Of a stretch of 47,028 nt of DNA, positions 22,323 through 31,558 are shown piece by piece; positions within the stretch are counted from its first letter, which is position 1, and each line of letters starts with the position of its first letter. Position numbers and translations under genes: made by a program. This stretch comes from Paraclostridium bifermentans (GTDB lineage Bacteria > Bacillota > Clostridia > Peptostreptococcales > Peptostreptococcaceae), in NCBI RefSeq assembly GCF_019916025.1, contig NZ_CP079740.1, positions 1 through 47,028 of the forward strand. Reading direction: 5' to 3'. The notes below the pieces were generated by a model, which saw only the letters and a list, made by a program, of their open reading frames with translations, made no database searches and was not told the origin of the DNA.

Positions 22323-22811
22323 TTATATAGTCTTATCATTTTCTTCTTTTATTTCAATTGCCATAGTGTATAACCTACCTAGCACTAAACTTAAAAATCC
22401 TATAGCTAAAGAAATAAATGAAACTAAAATAGCTGGAATTATGTTAAGTGCATAAAAGTAAACATTAAAGAAGTAGCATAAAAATAATTGTACCACATTA
22501 AATATCAAAATTTCACTAAAAGCACATATTGATATGGTTTTTAGATGATAAGGAATTTGCCTTGAAAAAGGATCTTTGTTAGCAATTAAACTGCATAATT
22601 TTTTCAATGATATCAATGCTATTAAATAAGGTACAGCACACACATAAACTCCTACAGATAAAATAATAGGAATATTCGAGCCAACTATTCCAAAGTTACT
22701 TTTAAAAAAGGCTGTAAACCCAAGGGGCAAGAATAAAAGCAAACATATTGTTAATGTTATTCCTAGTAAAACAATATTATTTAAAATTTTTGAACTAATG
22801 TTTTTTTCCAT
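22323..22811 (-). CDS. DUF2975 membrane protein, copy 2
   Basis: This 162-residue protein has four membrane helices. It aligns over its full length with the upstream gene (22829-23305): both share the N-terminal SS-ILNNIV, PYLIALI-LKKLCSLI, NPFSR or DPFSR, LKTIS-CAFSE and VQL-LC segments. DUF2975 proteins sit with a short XRE regulator; the function is unknown, and a membrane sensor that holds the regulator is often suggested. It lies last before the XRE gene. Confidence 0.8.
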   Translation of the reverse strand: MEKNISSKILNNIVLLGITLTICLLLFLPLGFTAFFKSNFGIVGSNIPIILSVGVYVCAVPYLIALISLKKLCSLIANKDPFSRQIPYHLKTISICAFSEILIFNVVQLFLCYFFNVYFYALNIIPAILVSFISLAIGFLSLVLGRLYTMAIEIKEENDKTI

Positions 22812-22828
22812 AATTATTACCTCGTTTT

Positions 22829-23305
22829 TTATTTTATGTTTTTTATTTTTAGTATTTTTGAATTAATATTGCATAAAACTAAACTAAAAAGTCCTACAAA
22901 TAAAGAAATAAATGAAATTAAAACTGTTGGAATTACATTTATTGAATATAAATAAATATCAAATAAATTACACAAATATAATTGTACTATATTAAATACA
23001 AAAAATTCACTAAAAGCACATAATGATATTGTTTTTAATAAATAAGTAGTTTCCCTTGAAAATGGATTTTTATTATATATTAAACTACATAATTTTTTAA
23101 GTGTAATTAATGCTATTAAATAAGGAATTATGCATATATAAACTCCGGTTGAAACAAATAAAGATATATTCCCACCCACTAATCCCAAAGTATTTTTAAA
23201 AAAATAGTTGAACGATAAAGGTATAAGTAAAAATAATATTAGAGTTATAAATATACCTATTGAGACAATATTGTTTAAAATTGTTGAGCTAAAATTTTTA
23301 TTCAT
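22829..23305 (-). CDS. DUF2975 membrane protein, copy 1
   Basis: This is the 158-residue paralogue of the next gene, with four helices and the same PYLIALITLKKLCSLIYNKN core. The start has no strong Shine-Dalgarno (AGGATATGAAATAATG). The tandem pair with one XRE gene suggests duplication, perhaps giving a heteromeric sensor. Confidence 0.78.
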   Translation of the reverse strand: MNKNFSSTILNNIVSIGIFITLILFLLIPLSFNYFFKNTLGLVGGNISLFVSTGVYICIIPYLIALITLKKLCSLIYNKNPFSRETTYLLKTISLCAFSEFFVFNIVQLYLCNLFDIYLYSINVIPTVLISFISLFVGLFSLVLCNINSKILKIKNIK

Positions 23306-23332
23306 TATTTCATATCCTATTTTAAAATATAT

Positions 23333-23548
23333 CTATTGGCTAATATGTTTTTTCTTAAATAGAAATAGCATAAATTTAAAAATTAAGGCTAAAATTCCTA
23401 TGAAAGAAAATAACCAGAATGTAGGTATTAAGAAAAATGGTTCTATAAGAGTTCCATCTGTAGCAACTTCAGATCCTATAATATTGAAAATTACTAAGCA
23501 TCCTATTGCTATTAAAAATGGTATTGAATATAATAAATTTTTTTTCAT
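23333..23548 (-). CDS. small two-helix membrane protein
   Basis: This 71-residue protein has helices near 5-24 and 41-63, separated by a short acidic loop (GSEVATDGTLIEP). AAAGGAGAG precedes the ATG. It is the first gene of the DUF2975/XRE operon, 27 bases before copy 1. No family was recognised. Confidence 0.6.
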   Translation of the reverse strand: MKKNLLYSIPFLIAIGCLVIFNIIGSEVATDGTLIEPFFLIPTFWLFSFIGILALIFKFMLFLFKKKHISQ

Positions 23549-23753
23549 TGTAGACTCTCCTTTAAATTTGCTTTAATTAAATTATAACATATAATTATAA
23601 TAAATCAATATAAAATTATTGTTTTTCGATAAAAAAGTATTCTTTCGGAATATTTAGATGAAAATTTAATAATGAAATTGTATAAAATATTTTATAGATT
23701 TTAATTAGATGCTTATGGTAATTAAGGTTAAATATTTACAATCATAAATAAAA

Positions 23754-23795
23754 AAGGATCTAAAAGATTATATAGTAAAAATCTTTTAGATCCTT
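23754..23795. terminator. intrinsic terminator-like hairpin
   Basis: 16-bp arms (AAGGATCTAAAAGATT and its complement) with a 10-nt loop, between the HTH gene (minus, ending 23858) and the start of the DUF2975 operon. It would end the HTH transcript, though the T-run on the minus strand is short. Confidence 0.65.
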
Positions 23796-23857
23796 GGTAA
23801 AATGTATAAAAATAATATTGATTAATTGATAGATTTAACTTATATATTCTAAAGTAA

Positions 23858-24226
23858 TTAATCATAATAACCATTAATTACTTTAGAAATAGTACATATA
23901 CTCCAATTAGAAATATTACTTATTTCTCGATAGGTATATTTTTTCATATTAAATAATTCTTTTATTTTGTCTATATCATTTTGAGATATTTTTTTGCTTC
24001 TAGGTTTTAAATTTGGATTAAATTCCTTAAGTTGATTTTTTAACTTGGATATTTCTTGTACGGATTCTTTATAATATCTTCGCCATTCATTGATAAGATC
24101 TTCTTGCTTTTTGACTTCAGATTTTAACTTAAGAACTTCATCTTCTAATTTTACAACTTTAATTTCAAGCCTAGTTTTTTCAAATTGAAGTTTTTCAACT
24201 TGCTTTTTATTTGATAAACTTATCAT
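23858..24226 (-). CDS. coiled-coil protein with C-terminal HTH
   Basis: Residues about 8-66 form a continuous heptad-rich coiled coil (LEIKVVKLEDEVLKLKSEV, then ESVQEISKLKNQLKEF). Residues 77-118 hold an HTH of the kind found at the end of resolvases and transposases (KIKELFNMKKYTYREISNI, then WSICTISKVINGYYD). GGAGG precedes the ATG. A dimeric or oligomeric DNA-binding protein is expected. Its place near the origin suggests plasmid replication or maintenance, but no direct evidence ties it to a process. Confidence 0.65.
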   Translation of the reverse strand: MISLSNKKQVEKLQFEKTRLEIKVVKLEDEVLKLKSEVKKQEDLINEWRRYYKESVQEISKLKNQLKEFNPNLKPRSKKISQNDIDKIKELFNMKKYTYREISNISNWSICTISKVINGYYD

Positions 24227-24491
24227 AAAAAAACCTCCGTTAATGACCTACTTAACATTAACTGTAGTATATTATACAAAAAAATCAACTATTTTTTGAG
24301 AAAACTAAAATTATCTAAGTTAACTAGCTAAATAACGAATAATTCCTAGTTGAAACAAGTATTTAAAAATATTAAAGGTTTAAATAACTAAGTGTAAACT
24401 AAAAAGTTCAATTGAATACATTATTAATATAATTTTTAAGATGTTAACTTTATTAATATAACAAAATTATGCAGAAAGGATAGATTGACAC

Positions 24492-24854
24492 ATGAAAGAG
24501 AAACAGAAAGAAGAATGTTCTAAGATAATAAAGGAAATTTTATTTACAGAGTCTAATATAAGCAAATCTTTTGACGAGTTATTAAATAAGGTTATAGTAA
24601 ATGAATTTGATTCTATATCACACTACAATAATAAACTAAATTTAATAAAAGATATTTTAGGTTATTATAATGAAAGAACTTATCTAGTTCAAAAAATTTT
24701 GAGTGACTATTTAAACTTAATTGAACCTTCTCAGGAGTTTAAAGATTTTAAATTTAAAAGTGAAAATACGCATAAAAACTATATAAATACTGATTTAGAA
24801 AAGTTAAAAGTTGATGATGATTATGAAATAATAGATAGATGCAAATCAGATTAA
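24492..24854 (+). CDS. hypothetical soluble protein
   Basis: This 120-residue, mostly helical and acidic/basic mixed protein has no membrane segment, no Cys motif and no recognisable domain. Its only two Cys lie near the ends. GAAAGGA precedes the ATG at moderate spacing. It is monocistronic between a leader of about 60 bases and a very long hairpin. Function unknown. Confidence 0.5.
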   Translation: MKEKQKEECSKIIKEILFTESNISKSFDELLNKVIVNEFDSISHYNNKLNLIKDILGYYNERTYLVQKILSDYLNLIEPSQEFKDFKFKSENTHKNYINTDLEKLKVDDDYEIIDRCKSD

Positions 24855-24867
24855 TGATTGCTAAATT

Positions 24868-24951
24868 AATTATCTCAGCAAAAATCAAGAATAAAAAAAG
24901 ATTAAATATACATTTAATCTTTTTTTATTCTTGATTTTTGCTGAGATAATT
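24868..24951. terminator. 84-nt hairpin with 40-bp perfect arms, shared by convergent genes
   Basis: Arms 24868-24907 and 24912-24951 flank ATAC. The apex, 24901-24918, is identical to the 18-bp par-region palindrome ATTAAATATACATTTAAT. The right arm covers the last codons of the membrane gene ending at 24914. T-runs are present on both strands. Confidence 0.85.
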
Positions 24952-25180
24952 TGTTATTTTTAAATGAGATTTTTATAAATGCAAATATACACAAAATAGA
25001 AAGCAAAGCAATTATTATATAAGAAATTAAATTTCTTACACCAAATAATAAAACTATATTGATAATTAGAAATGTTCCATAAAAAACATACTTGTTTGCA
25101 TCTTTATCTTCGGTGTGATTTAAGCTTAATGCCGTTATAGACAATAAGATTAAAACTAAATTTGTTAGCATAGTTATCAC
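24914..25180 (-). CDS. small membrane protein of unknown function
   Basis: This 88-residue protein has three hydrophobic helices and a Lys-rich end (SQQKSRIKKD). The last dozen codons are formed by the arm of the hairpin at 24868-24951, so the basic tail may be a by-product of that palindrome. The Shine-Dalgarno AGGTGA precedes the ATG. Not recognised. Confidence 0.5.
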   Translation of the reverse strand: MITMLTNLVLILLSITALSLNHTEDKDANKYVFYGTFLIINIVLLFGVRNLISYIIIALLSILCIFAFIKISFKNNKLSQQKSRIKKD

Positions 25181-25378
25181 CTACGAATTTATTTTTTGTT
25201 TAATAAACCGTTTTAATATGTATTAATAATAATTTATACCCGAATATATTTTTTTATATCATAAAACTTATAATCGGGTATGATACTTAACATTTAATTA
25301 TATTAAAAAAGTTATACCAGTAAAGATAGTGTAAAGCAAATTCCGCAAATCACCTTTAACCTTTAAATAATGATATAA

Positions 25379-25840
25379 CTATTTTAAAGCCTTTATATTT
25401 TCAATTATATGGTCATGTACTGTAAGTAATAAATCTATATCTTTAGAATCTATTCCATTAAGAGCTAATAACATTGCTTTATAGGCATAGGCGTTACTTT
25501 GTGATTGTTGGTAAAGCTGAATACCTTTTTCAGTAAGATTTAGTATAATTTGTCTTCGATCTAATGTTGATGATTTTCGTTCAACTATATCTTGCTCAAC
25601 TAATTTATCAACTATTAAGCTTACAGAACTTTTCGAAAGAGACATTGACATTACCTCAGTAAGATTTTTTAGCGTTAAGTTTGAATTTGTAGCTAGTGCA
25701 TTTAAAATAGATAATTGCTGAATAGTCATCCCTAACTCATGAGCATTTTTCTTTGTAAAATCACTAGTTTCTTTTATAACCGAATAAAATGATTGCAATA
25801 CTTCAATTGCTTTTTTTAATTTAATGTCATTATTATCCAT
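25379..25840 (-). CDS. MarR-family transcriptional regulator
   Basis: This is a 153-residue winged-helix protein with LTLKNLTEVMSMSLSKSSVS (HTH), LVDKLVEQ as the recognition helix exit, and the wing RKSSTLDRRQIILNLTEKG, the DxRx motif of the family. GGAGG precedes the ATG. A palindrome, ACAATTAAATTGT, directly upstream is a likely autoregulatory operator. The gene lies 175 bases past the end of the amidase gene on the same strand, with a terminator between. Confidence 0.88.
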   Translation of the reverse strand: MDNNDIKLKKAIEVLQSFYSVIKETSDFTKKNAHELGMTIQQLSILNALATNSNLTLKNLTEVMSMSLSKSSVSLIVDKLVEQDIVERKSSTLDRRQIILNLTEKGIQLYQQSQSNAYAYKAMLLALNGIDSKDIDLLLTVHDHIIENIKALK

Positions 25841-25862
25841 TATTATCCTCCAAAAATATTTT

Positions 25863-25875
25863 ACAATTAAATTGT
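25863..25875. promoter_or_regulatory. palindromic operator candidate for the MarR gene
   Basis: ACAATTAAATTGT, extended by TT and TTAA on the sides, 22 bases before the start codon and overlapping the expected promoter. MarR-family regulators bind 16-20-bp palindromes of this shape. Confidence 0.5.
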
Positions 25876-25946
25876 TTAATAATAAAATAATTTAACCATA
25901 AAAATTTATTGATGTCAATTTTATATACTACAATTATAGTATATAA

Positions 25947-25986
25947 AAATCCATCAGAGTATAGAAATAAAGACTCTGATGGATTT
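25947..25986 (-). terminator. intrinsic terminator after the amidase
   Basis: AAATCCATCAGAGT and its complement, 14-bp arms with a 12-nt loop; on the minus strand five T residues follow. Confidence 0.8.
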
Positions 25987-26014
25987 AAAAGATGATATAC
26001 ACATAAAATAAATT

Positions 26015-27643
26015 TTATTTTAAGCTTGGATTTTTTCTATACTGAGTATCACCTTCATATATATTAGCTATATTAAATAGTTTACCTTCTTCAAACATTG
26101 AGCCTACAAAAGTAATGCCGACTGGCTCTCCGTTACTTTTATAGCCAGCAGGAACTGTAAGAGCTGGATAACCAGCAGGTGCATATGCTATGGCAGCTTG
26201 ATTACTTAATGAAACTATTACATCTGAGCTTTTTAATATAGTATCTATTTCCTTGCTTGCTATTTTTTTATTGGATTCAATTAGTTTATTATATTCTTCT
26301 GGCGTAGTCTTATTCTCTAAAGATTTCTCTAATAAATCCTGTCCATAAGGAGCTCTATTTTCAAGGTCTTGTTTGTTAATATCAATTATATCTTGTAAGC
26401 TATTTACCCCATCTACTTTAGCGATTTTTAGATATTTATCTATGTCGAATTTAAATCCAGCCTCTAACGCTTCATTCATCTTTACCTTATTTATATTATC
26501 ACTAAATGAAACAATTTTAACTTGAGCCCCCATATCTTTTAGTTCTTTTTCTGTTCTTTCAAAGATTTTAAGTTCTTCATTTCTAGCTGAAATAGGTTTA
26601 AGCATAGCAACTTTTATACCTTTTAAAGAATTATTGTTTAGATAGTGTGTGTAATCTTCATTTAAATTTTTAGATTTAATAGTAACAGGATCATTTAAAT
26701 CATATCCATATATAGAATTTAGGATTAAAGCAGAATCCTCAACATGTTTAGATATTACACCAGCTGTATCTTGTGATTCTGCTATAGGTATTATTCTATT
26801 TCTACTAACTAGTCCAATAGATGGTTTTATTCCTACAACTGAATTTTGACTAGATGGGTAAACTATAGACCCTGCTGTTTCAGTTCCTATGGATGCTACT
26901 GAGAATCCACTTGCAACAGATGATGCTGATCCAGAACTAGACCCACCAACATCAAACTTTCCATAAGGATTTTGCGTTTGACCCCCTAAAGCTGAATACC
27001 CATTAGAAGATTTTGTAGTCATATAGTTTGCAAATTCACTAAGATTAGTTTTTCCTAGGATAATTGCACCTTCCTCTCTTAACTTTTTAACAACAAAAGA
27101 ATCTTCGTCTAAAACAGAATCTCTTAAAGCGTAAGAACCTGCAGTTGTATGCATTTTATCCGAAGTTCCTATGTTTGCTTTTAACGTTATTGGAATACCG
27201 TATAGTTTTCCTGATTTAATTCCTTGATCTTTTTCTTTTGCAATTTTAATTGCATCAGGATTTAACTCTATTATTGAATTAAGCTTGTTTATATCGTATT
27301 TTTCAATTCTTTTTAAATAATATACAACTAAATCTTCACAAGTAAGTTTTTTCGAATCATATAAAGATTGTATGTCTTTTATAGTAGCATTTGACACTAA
27401 TTTATCAATATTTCTAAATTTTAAATCACTCATTTGAGATAATTCTGCTTGAAATTGATTTATATTAATATCATTTTTTGATTTAGTGACTTTTTTATCA
27501 TCATACTGCATTTTAATTTGATTGTTTATGTTACTTTCAATTATAAAAGAATTAAACTTTGCAACTATATTTTTGAAATTAAAACCTACAATAACAATAA
27601 TAATAATAATTGCAATTAATGAATATTTTAAAAATTTTTTCAC
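26015..27643 (-). CDS. membrane-anchored amidase-signature hydrolase
   Basis: An N-terminal membrane helix (about 7-22) anchors an amidase-signature domain facing outward. The catalytic Lys is K155 in YGIPITLKANIGT, the cis-Ser is S235 in VGGSSSGSA, and the nucleophile is S259 in GTETAGSIVYPSS. These enzymes hydrolyse amide bonds; GatA is a cytosolic member, but the anchor and the lack of gatB and gatC rule that role out. Secreted relatives act on peptide amides or small amides. The start is GTG with GGAGAG upstream. The upstream MarR gene may regulate it. Confidence 0.85.
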   Translation of the reverse strand: MKKFLKYSLIAIIIIIVIVGFNFKNIVAKFNSFIIESNINNQIKMQYDDKKVTKSKNDININQFQAELSQMSDLKFRNIDKLVSNATIKDIQSLYDSKKLTCEDLVVYYLKRIEKYDINKLNSIIELNPDAIKIAKEKDQGIKSGKLYGIPITLKANIGTSDKMHTTAGSYALRDSVLDEDSFVVKKLREEGAIILGKTNLSEFANYMTTKSSNGYSALGGQTQNPYGKFDVGGSSSGSASSVASGFSVASIGTETAGSIVYPSSQNSVVGIKPSIGLVSRNRIIPIAESQDTAGVISKHVEDSALILNSIYGYDLNDPVTIKSKNLNEDYTHYLNNNSLKGIKVAMLKPISARNEELKIFERTEKELKDMGAQVKIVSFSDNINKVKMNEALEAGFKFDIDKYLKIAKVDGVNSLQDIIDINKQDLENRAPYGQDLLEKSLENKTTPEEYNKLIESNKKIASKEIDTILKSSDVIVSLSNQAAIAYAPAGYPALTVPAGYKSNGEPVGITFVGSMFEEGKLFNIANIYEGDTQYRKNPSLK

Positions 27644-27884
27644 GATTTCTCTCCTTATATTTACAAATTAAGATTAAAACATTATAAATTATTATTCTCT
27701 TATTTTTTATATAAATTCATAATTATTAATTTAAACTGTACCTCCTTTAGAAAAAGTGTATCATATATAAAAGTAATTAAATCTTAATGTTTTCTTTCCT
27801 TAAGTATCTTTTTCGTAACATATGACAAATGATTGTTTAAGATTAATGTATAAAATTTAGTATTGAAATTTAAATGAAATAATA

Positions 27885-27917
27885 AAAAAGGTGACTTAAA
27901 GTTAAGTTCACCTTTTT
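27885..27917 (-). terminator. intrinsic terminator
   Basis: AAAAAGGTGA with TCACCTTTTT, extended by ACTT/AAGT with one bulged base, about 40 bases past the stop of the membrane gene at 27959. Confidence 0.75.
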
Positions 27918-27958
27918 GTTAATTATATTTATTGTTTATAAATATAAAAACTGTAGAG

Positions 27959-28291
27959 CTAAAAAGTAAATAGTGCTATTGTTGATATCGTAGATAAAAT
28001 CCCTAGGATCAATCTCCTAGAGTTAAAACTTTTTTTACATCTAACTAAATATAAAAATAAGTTGAAAAATAATAAAATCATTAAAAATTCAAGTGTAACT
28101 TTTTTTACAATAAAATTAGTAGGTAAAGCTGAAATTGTGATATAGAATTCAACTAAAGTAACTAAACTTAAAGATATAAATATTAATTTTTTTCTTAAAA
28201 ATTTTCCTTTTTTAAATAAAGTAAAAAACAAAGTTAAAAAAGCTTTAAATATGAAAAATATACCGATGATTGTCATTAATAGAAATACCAT
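27959..28291 (-). CDS. small membrane protein of unknown function
   Basis: This 110-residue protein has three to four hydrophobic helices separated by basic loops (KKGKFLRKK, RCKKSFNSRR). GGGAG precedes the ATG. Not recognised. Confidence 0.5.
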   Translation of the reverse strand: MVFLLMTIIGIFFIFKAFLTLFFTLFKKGKFLRKKLIFISLSLVTLVEFYITISALPTNFIVKKVTLEFLMILLFFNLFLYLVRCKKSFNSRRLILGILSTISTIALFTF

Positions 28292-28710
28292 AATTTCTCC
28301 CTTTTTAAAATTTAGATATATATAATTAAGTAATATTATTTAATAATTTATATCACTTAGTTATATAATGAAAAACTTAATAGTTCTATAATATTTTTTC
28401 ATTATATAGAGACCGATAAAATTATAATACGGCGATAATATCAATTATTATATAGTAAAATTAATAAATAATTATGTTTATAAATAATAGCTATATTAAA
28501 CTGAATTATATATTTTAATGTTTTTATGCATTAACACTTAGAATTGAATACAACTGTAGTAATAATATACAAAATAATATCTGTATAATGATATTATTTA
28601 AAATTAAAATTATTTCAAATGATTTAGAGAATTTATATTAGAAAAATGTTATTAATGATAAATAGGCGAGGTCATTGCGTCTACACTGTAATGCAGACAT
28701 ATTAGCTCAA
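28292..28710. other. noncoding region with a GGCGAGGTCATT element
   Basis: No ORF is supported. AATAGGCGAGGTCATT at 28661-28676 recurs, with two differences, at 34512-34527 (AATGGGCGAAGTCATT), again downstream of a minus-strand histidine kinase gene. GTCTAC and a later GCAGAC form a short GC-richer hairpin next to it. Confidence 0.35.
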
Positions 28711-28770
28711 AATAAAAAAGATATAGCATTTTATTTAAATTAATAAATAAAATACTATATCTTTTTTATT
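28711..28770. terminator. intrinsic terminator after the VanS-like kinase
   Basis: About 26-bp arms with one mismatch (AATAAAAAAGATATAG and complement) and T-runs on both strands. Confidence 0.85.
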
Positions 28771-28820
28771 AATAATGAATTTATGGTAACTACATTAGAA
28801 TATACATATAAAGTGTTAAT

Positions 28821-29939
28821 TTAGCTTAAATTTAGGTGAACTTCAAATTTTGTACAATTATAGTCACTTGATACATATATATTTCCATTATGCATATCTA
28901 TGATATTTTTAGTAATTGCTAACCCTAACCCAGATCCACCATCATTTCTATTTCTCGATTTTTCTACTCTATAAAATCTATCAAAAATATAGGGTAAATC
29001 AATCGCTGGTATAGGTTCTCCATAATTTATAATTTGTACTATTGCAAAAGTACCTACCTTTTTAGTTGTTATATCAATGAATTTACCATCCTTACCATAT
29101 TTCATAGCATTAGTAATTAAATTTTCAAAAGCTCTTACTAGTTTAACAGGATCTGCTTGAATTGTAAGTTTATCCTCCGAAAAATTTAGTCTACACTTTA
29201 TATTTTCACTCTTTAGCATATATTCAAATTGAGATATAATTTGTCCTAATAGCTCTACTAGATTTATATTCATTGTATTTAAAGGCATGGAATTATTCTG
29301 CATTTTAGTAAGATAAAATAAATCATTTATAAGTACATTTAAAGTTTTTGATTTTTCATAAGCAATACTTGTGTAGTATCTAAGTTGAACTTCATCTTTA
29401 TATTTATCCTCCTCTATAAGGCTTAAATACCCAATTATAGAAGTTAACGGAGTCCTTAGATCATGAGAAACATTAGTTATTAAGTCTGTTTTGGTTTGCT
29501 GTGCTTTTCTTTCTTCAACAGTTATATTCCTCAACTGATCAATAATATTATTAATATTGGTAGCCAATTTTTTTATATTACCATTTGTATTTAATTTAAT
29601 TTCACTATCTAAATTACCATTAGCCATTTTATCTACACTATCGATAAGTTCAATTATATTACTACTTCTTTTATAAGATAGTGCAGCGTATATAATTAAT
29701 GAAAGTATTGAGAATAAGATAATATAAATTAAATCACCAGTTAAAAGTCTTTTAATGTACATAAAATAGTCAACAGAGTTATTGATTAATTCATACTTTG
29801 ATTTTCTGTACAATGAGTCTGATATTATGTAAGCTGAATATAAAATGGCTCCGGATAACATACAACTAACAATCAGATTGAGAATTGGATGAAACATATA
29901 TTTCATTACAGGTAAACTTAATTTTATTTTATTTTTCAA
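28821..29939 (-). CDS. VanS-like sensor histidine kinase
   Basis: Two membrane helices (about 18-38 and 70-88) enclose a short outer loop of about 30 residues, followed by a HAMP-like linker, HisKA with TNVSHDLRTPLTSIIGYLSL, N-box NLITNAMKYGKDG, G1 YIFDRFYRV and G2 GGSGLGLAITKNIIDMH. A short sensor loop with the SHDLRTPLTS box is typical of VanS-type and other envelope-stress kinases. Its start overlaps the regulator gene by eleven bases. It completes an operon with a D,D-carboxypeptidase and an OmpR-type regulator. Confidence 0.85.
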   Translation of the reverse strand: MKNKIKLSLPVMKYMFHPILNLIVSCMLSGAILYSAYIISDSLYRKSKYELINNSVDYFMYIKRLLTGDLIYIILFSILSLIIYAALSYKRSSNIIELIDSVDKMANGNLDSEIKLNTNGNIKKLATNINNIIDQLRNITVEERKAQQTKTDLITNVSHDLRTPLTSIIGYLSLIEEDKYKDEVQLRYYTSIAYEKSKTLNVLINDLFYLTKMQNNSMPLNTMNINLVELLGQIISQFEYMLKSENIKCRLNFSEDKLTIQADPVKLVRAFENLITNAMKYGKDGKFIDITTKKVGTFAIVQIINYGEPIPAIDLPYIFDRFYRVEKSRNRNDGGSGLGLAITKNIIDMHNGNIYVSSDYNCTKFEVHLNLS

Positions 29940-30618
29940 TTTTATAACCTACTCCCCACACAGTATGAATTATTTTTTGTCCATTAGTATATTTCTCAAT
30001 TTTATCTCTTATTCTGCTCATATGAACCATAACTGTGTTATTAGATTGAAAATAATCTTCTTTCCATACCTTTCTAAATATATCTTCAGAGCTCAGAACA
30101 GAGCCTCTATTAACTGCTAAAAGATACAATATATCAAATTCCCTAGATGTAAGAGGAATCTCCTCTTCATTTATAGCAACTCTATGTTGATTTTTATCTA
30201 TTGTTAATGTATCTATATTAATAATATTATTCGAGCTTGAAGCACTGTTAAAATAATAAGATCTTCTTAAGAGGGCTTTAACTCTAACAATTAACTCCAA
30301 AGAATTAAATGGTTTTGTAAGGTAATCATCAGCACCTGTCATTATTCCTTGTATCTTATCCATATCTTCTGATTTTGCACTAAGCATAAGTATTGGAATA
30401 TTTAAATTTCTTCTTATTATACTGCAAACTTCCATTCCATTTAGTTTAGGCATCATTACATCTAATATTATTAACTGTATACTTTCTTTATCTAGTATAT
30501 TAAGAGCATCTTCTCCATCGAATGCCTTAACAACACTAAAACCTTCGTTAGAAAGACAAATTTCCAATAAATTTCTTATTTCATCATCATCATCTACAAC
30601 AAGTATTTTACTTCTCAA
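29929..30618 (-). CDS. OmpR/PhoB-family response regulator (VanR-like)
   Basis: The receiver domain has DDDD at 9-12, phospho-acceptor Asp in LIILDVMMPKLNG (about 54) and Lys in DDYLTKPFNSLEL. The winged-helix output domain ends in TVWGVGYKIEK with the recognition helix region NTVMVHMSRIRDKIEKY. The start is TTG with GGAGG upstream at long spacing. It lies 24 bases after the carboxypeptidase gene in the same operon. Confidence 0.9.
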   Translation of the reverse strand: MRSKILVVDDDDEIRNLLEICLSNEGFSVVKAFDGEDALNILDKESIQLIILDVMMPKLNGMEVCSIIRRNLNIPILMLSAKSEDMDKIQGIMTGADDYLTKPFNSLELIVRVKALLRRSYYFNSASSSNNIINIDTLTIDKNQHRVAINEEEIPLTSREFDILYLLAVNRGSVLSSEDIFRKVWKEDYFQSNNTVMVHMSRIRDKIEKYTNGQKIIHTVWGVGYKIEK

Positions 30619-30642
30619 TTTAGATTAAACCTCCCTATTAGA

Positions 30643-31314
30643 TTATTTTTTTTCTGAAAATTCCTCAAATGTTATTTGTTCATCATATATTTTCTGAGCT
30701 ACTTTTTTGCCGATATACCTGATATGCCATGGTTCATATGATACCCCAGTTATATTTTCTTTACCTTCAGGATATCTAAGTATAAAACCATATTCATGAG
30801 CATTTGCAGCTAGCCATTGGGCTTCTGCAGTTGACTTAACAAACCACCTATCTTTATTAGTCACATCTATTGCTAGTCCTGTTTGATGTTCACTTTTACC
30901 AGGTTTTGCAACATATTTATCAGCCTCTTTTTTACCAACTGATCTTATTCTATTATAATACGTATGTTTCTGTAAATCATAAGATCTATAGGCTGACATT
31001 CCTAAAAAATTTATACCATCTTTTCTGGCATCCTTAAACAATTTTTCTATTGCTTTTGCACTGTTTGGGGTCATAAGCCTTTCTTCTTTTGTAGCACTTG
31101 TATCAAAACTTATATTAGGAATAACTAATTCCTTAGGTTTGTAGCTTGATTTTAATGAATTATTTTTATTAACCAGCATTAAATTAGATTCTATAATTTC
31201 TGGGCGATTTTCTGATTCAAGTGAATTTTCAAAAGCTACAGAATAAGAACTTATAAAAAATGTTGATAATGCTAGTGCTCCTGATATTATTATTGCTTTT
31301 ATTTTAGATTTCAT
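30643..31314 (-). CDS. VanY-type D-alanyl-D-alanine carboxypeptidase (M15B)
   Basis: An N-terminal signal or anchor segment (about 5-26) precedes the M15 domain. The zinc and catalytic residues are visible: SEHQTGLAIDV (His143 and Asp150) and YEPWHIRYIG (Glu194 and His197), plus the substrate-binding SAYRSYDLQ. It trims the terminal D-Ala of peptidoglycan stem peptides, which can lower glycopeptide binding. AAGGAG precedes the ATG. It is first in an operon with VanR/VanS-like genes; no vanH, ligase or vanX is present, so full resistance is not expected from this locus alone. Confidence 0.9.
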   Translation of the reverse strand: MKSKIKAIIISGALALSTFFISSYSVAFENSLESENRPEIIESNLMLVNKNNSLKSSYKPKELVIPNISFDTSATKEERLMTPNSAKAIEKLFKDARKDGINFLGMSAYRSYDLQKHTYYNRIRSVGKKEADKYVAKPGKSEHQTGLAIDVTNKDRWFVKSTAEAQWLAANAHEYGFILRYPEGKENITGVSYEPWHIRYIGKKVAQKIYDEQITFEEFSEKK

Positions 31315-31510
31315 ATATACACACTCCTTAAAAATTTTTATAAGTTAATTTTAAAGGAAAGATATTAAACAATTTATAAGTAAACCTTAAGTTTTATTAA
31401 GATTTAAAGTTAGACTATAACAAAAAAAAAATATAGAACCTGTTGAAATGTATATTAATTTCATATTTAATTGAATAATTATCTAATTAGAATAAGATAT
31501 ATTCAAATAT

Positions 31511-31558
31511 AAAGAACAAGAAAACACCTAGATAAATCCAGGTGTTTTCTTGTTCTTT
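31511..31558 (-). terminator. terminator with 19-bp perfect arms
   Basis: Arms 31511-31529 and 31540-31558 with a 10-nt loop. The left arm reaches the stop codon of the small membrane gene. Confidence 0.8.

Noticed and set aside
26015-27643. GatA subunit of the Glu-tRNA amidotransferase
   Set aside because: It has a membrane anchor and no gatB or gatC neighbours; the motif order is that of general amidase-signature hydrolases.
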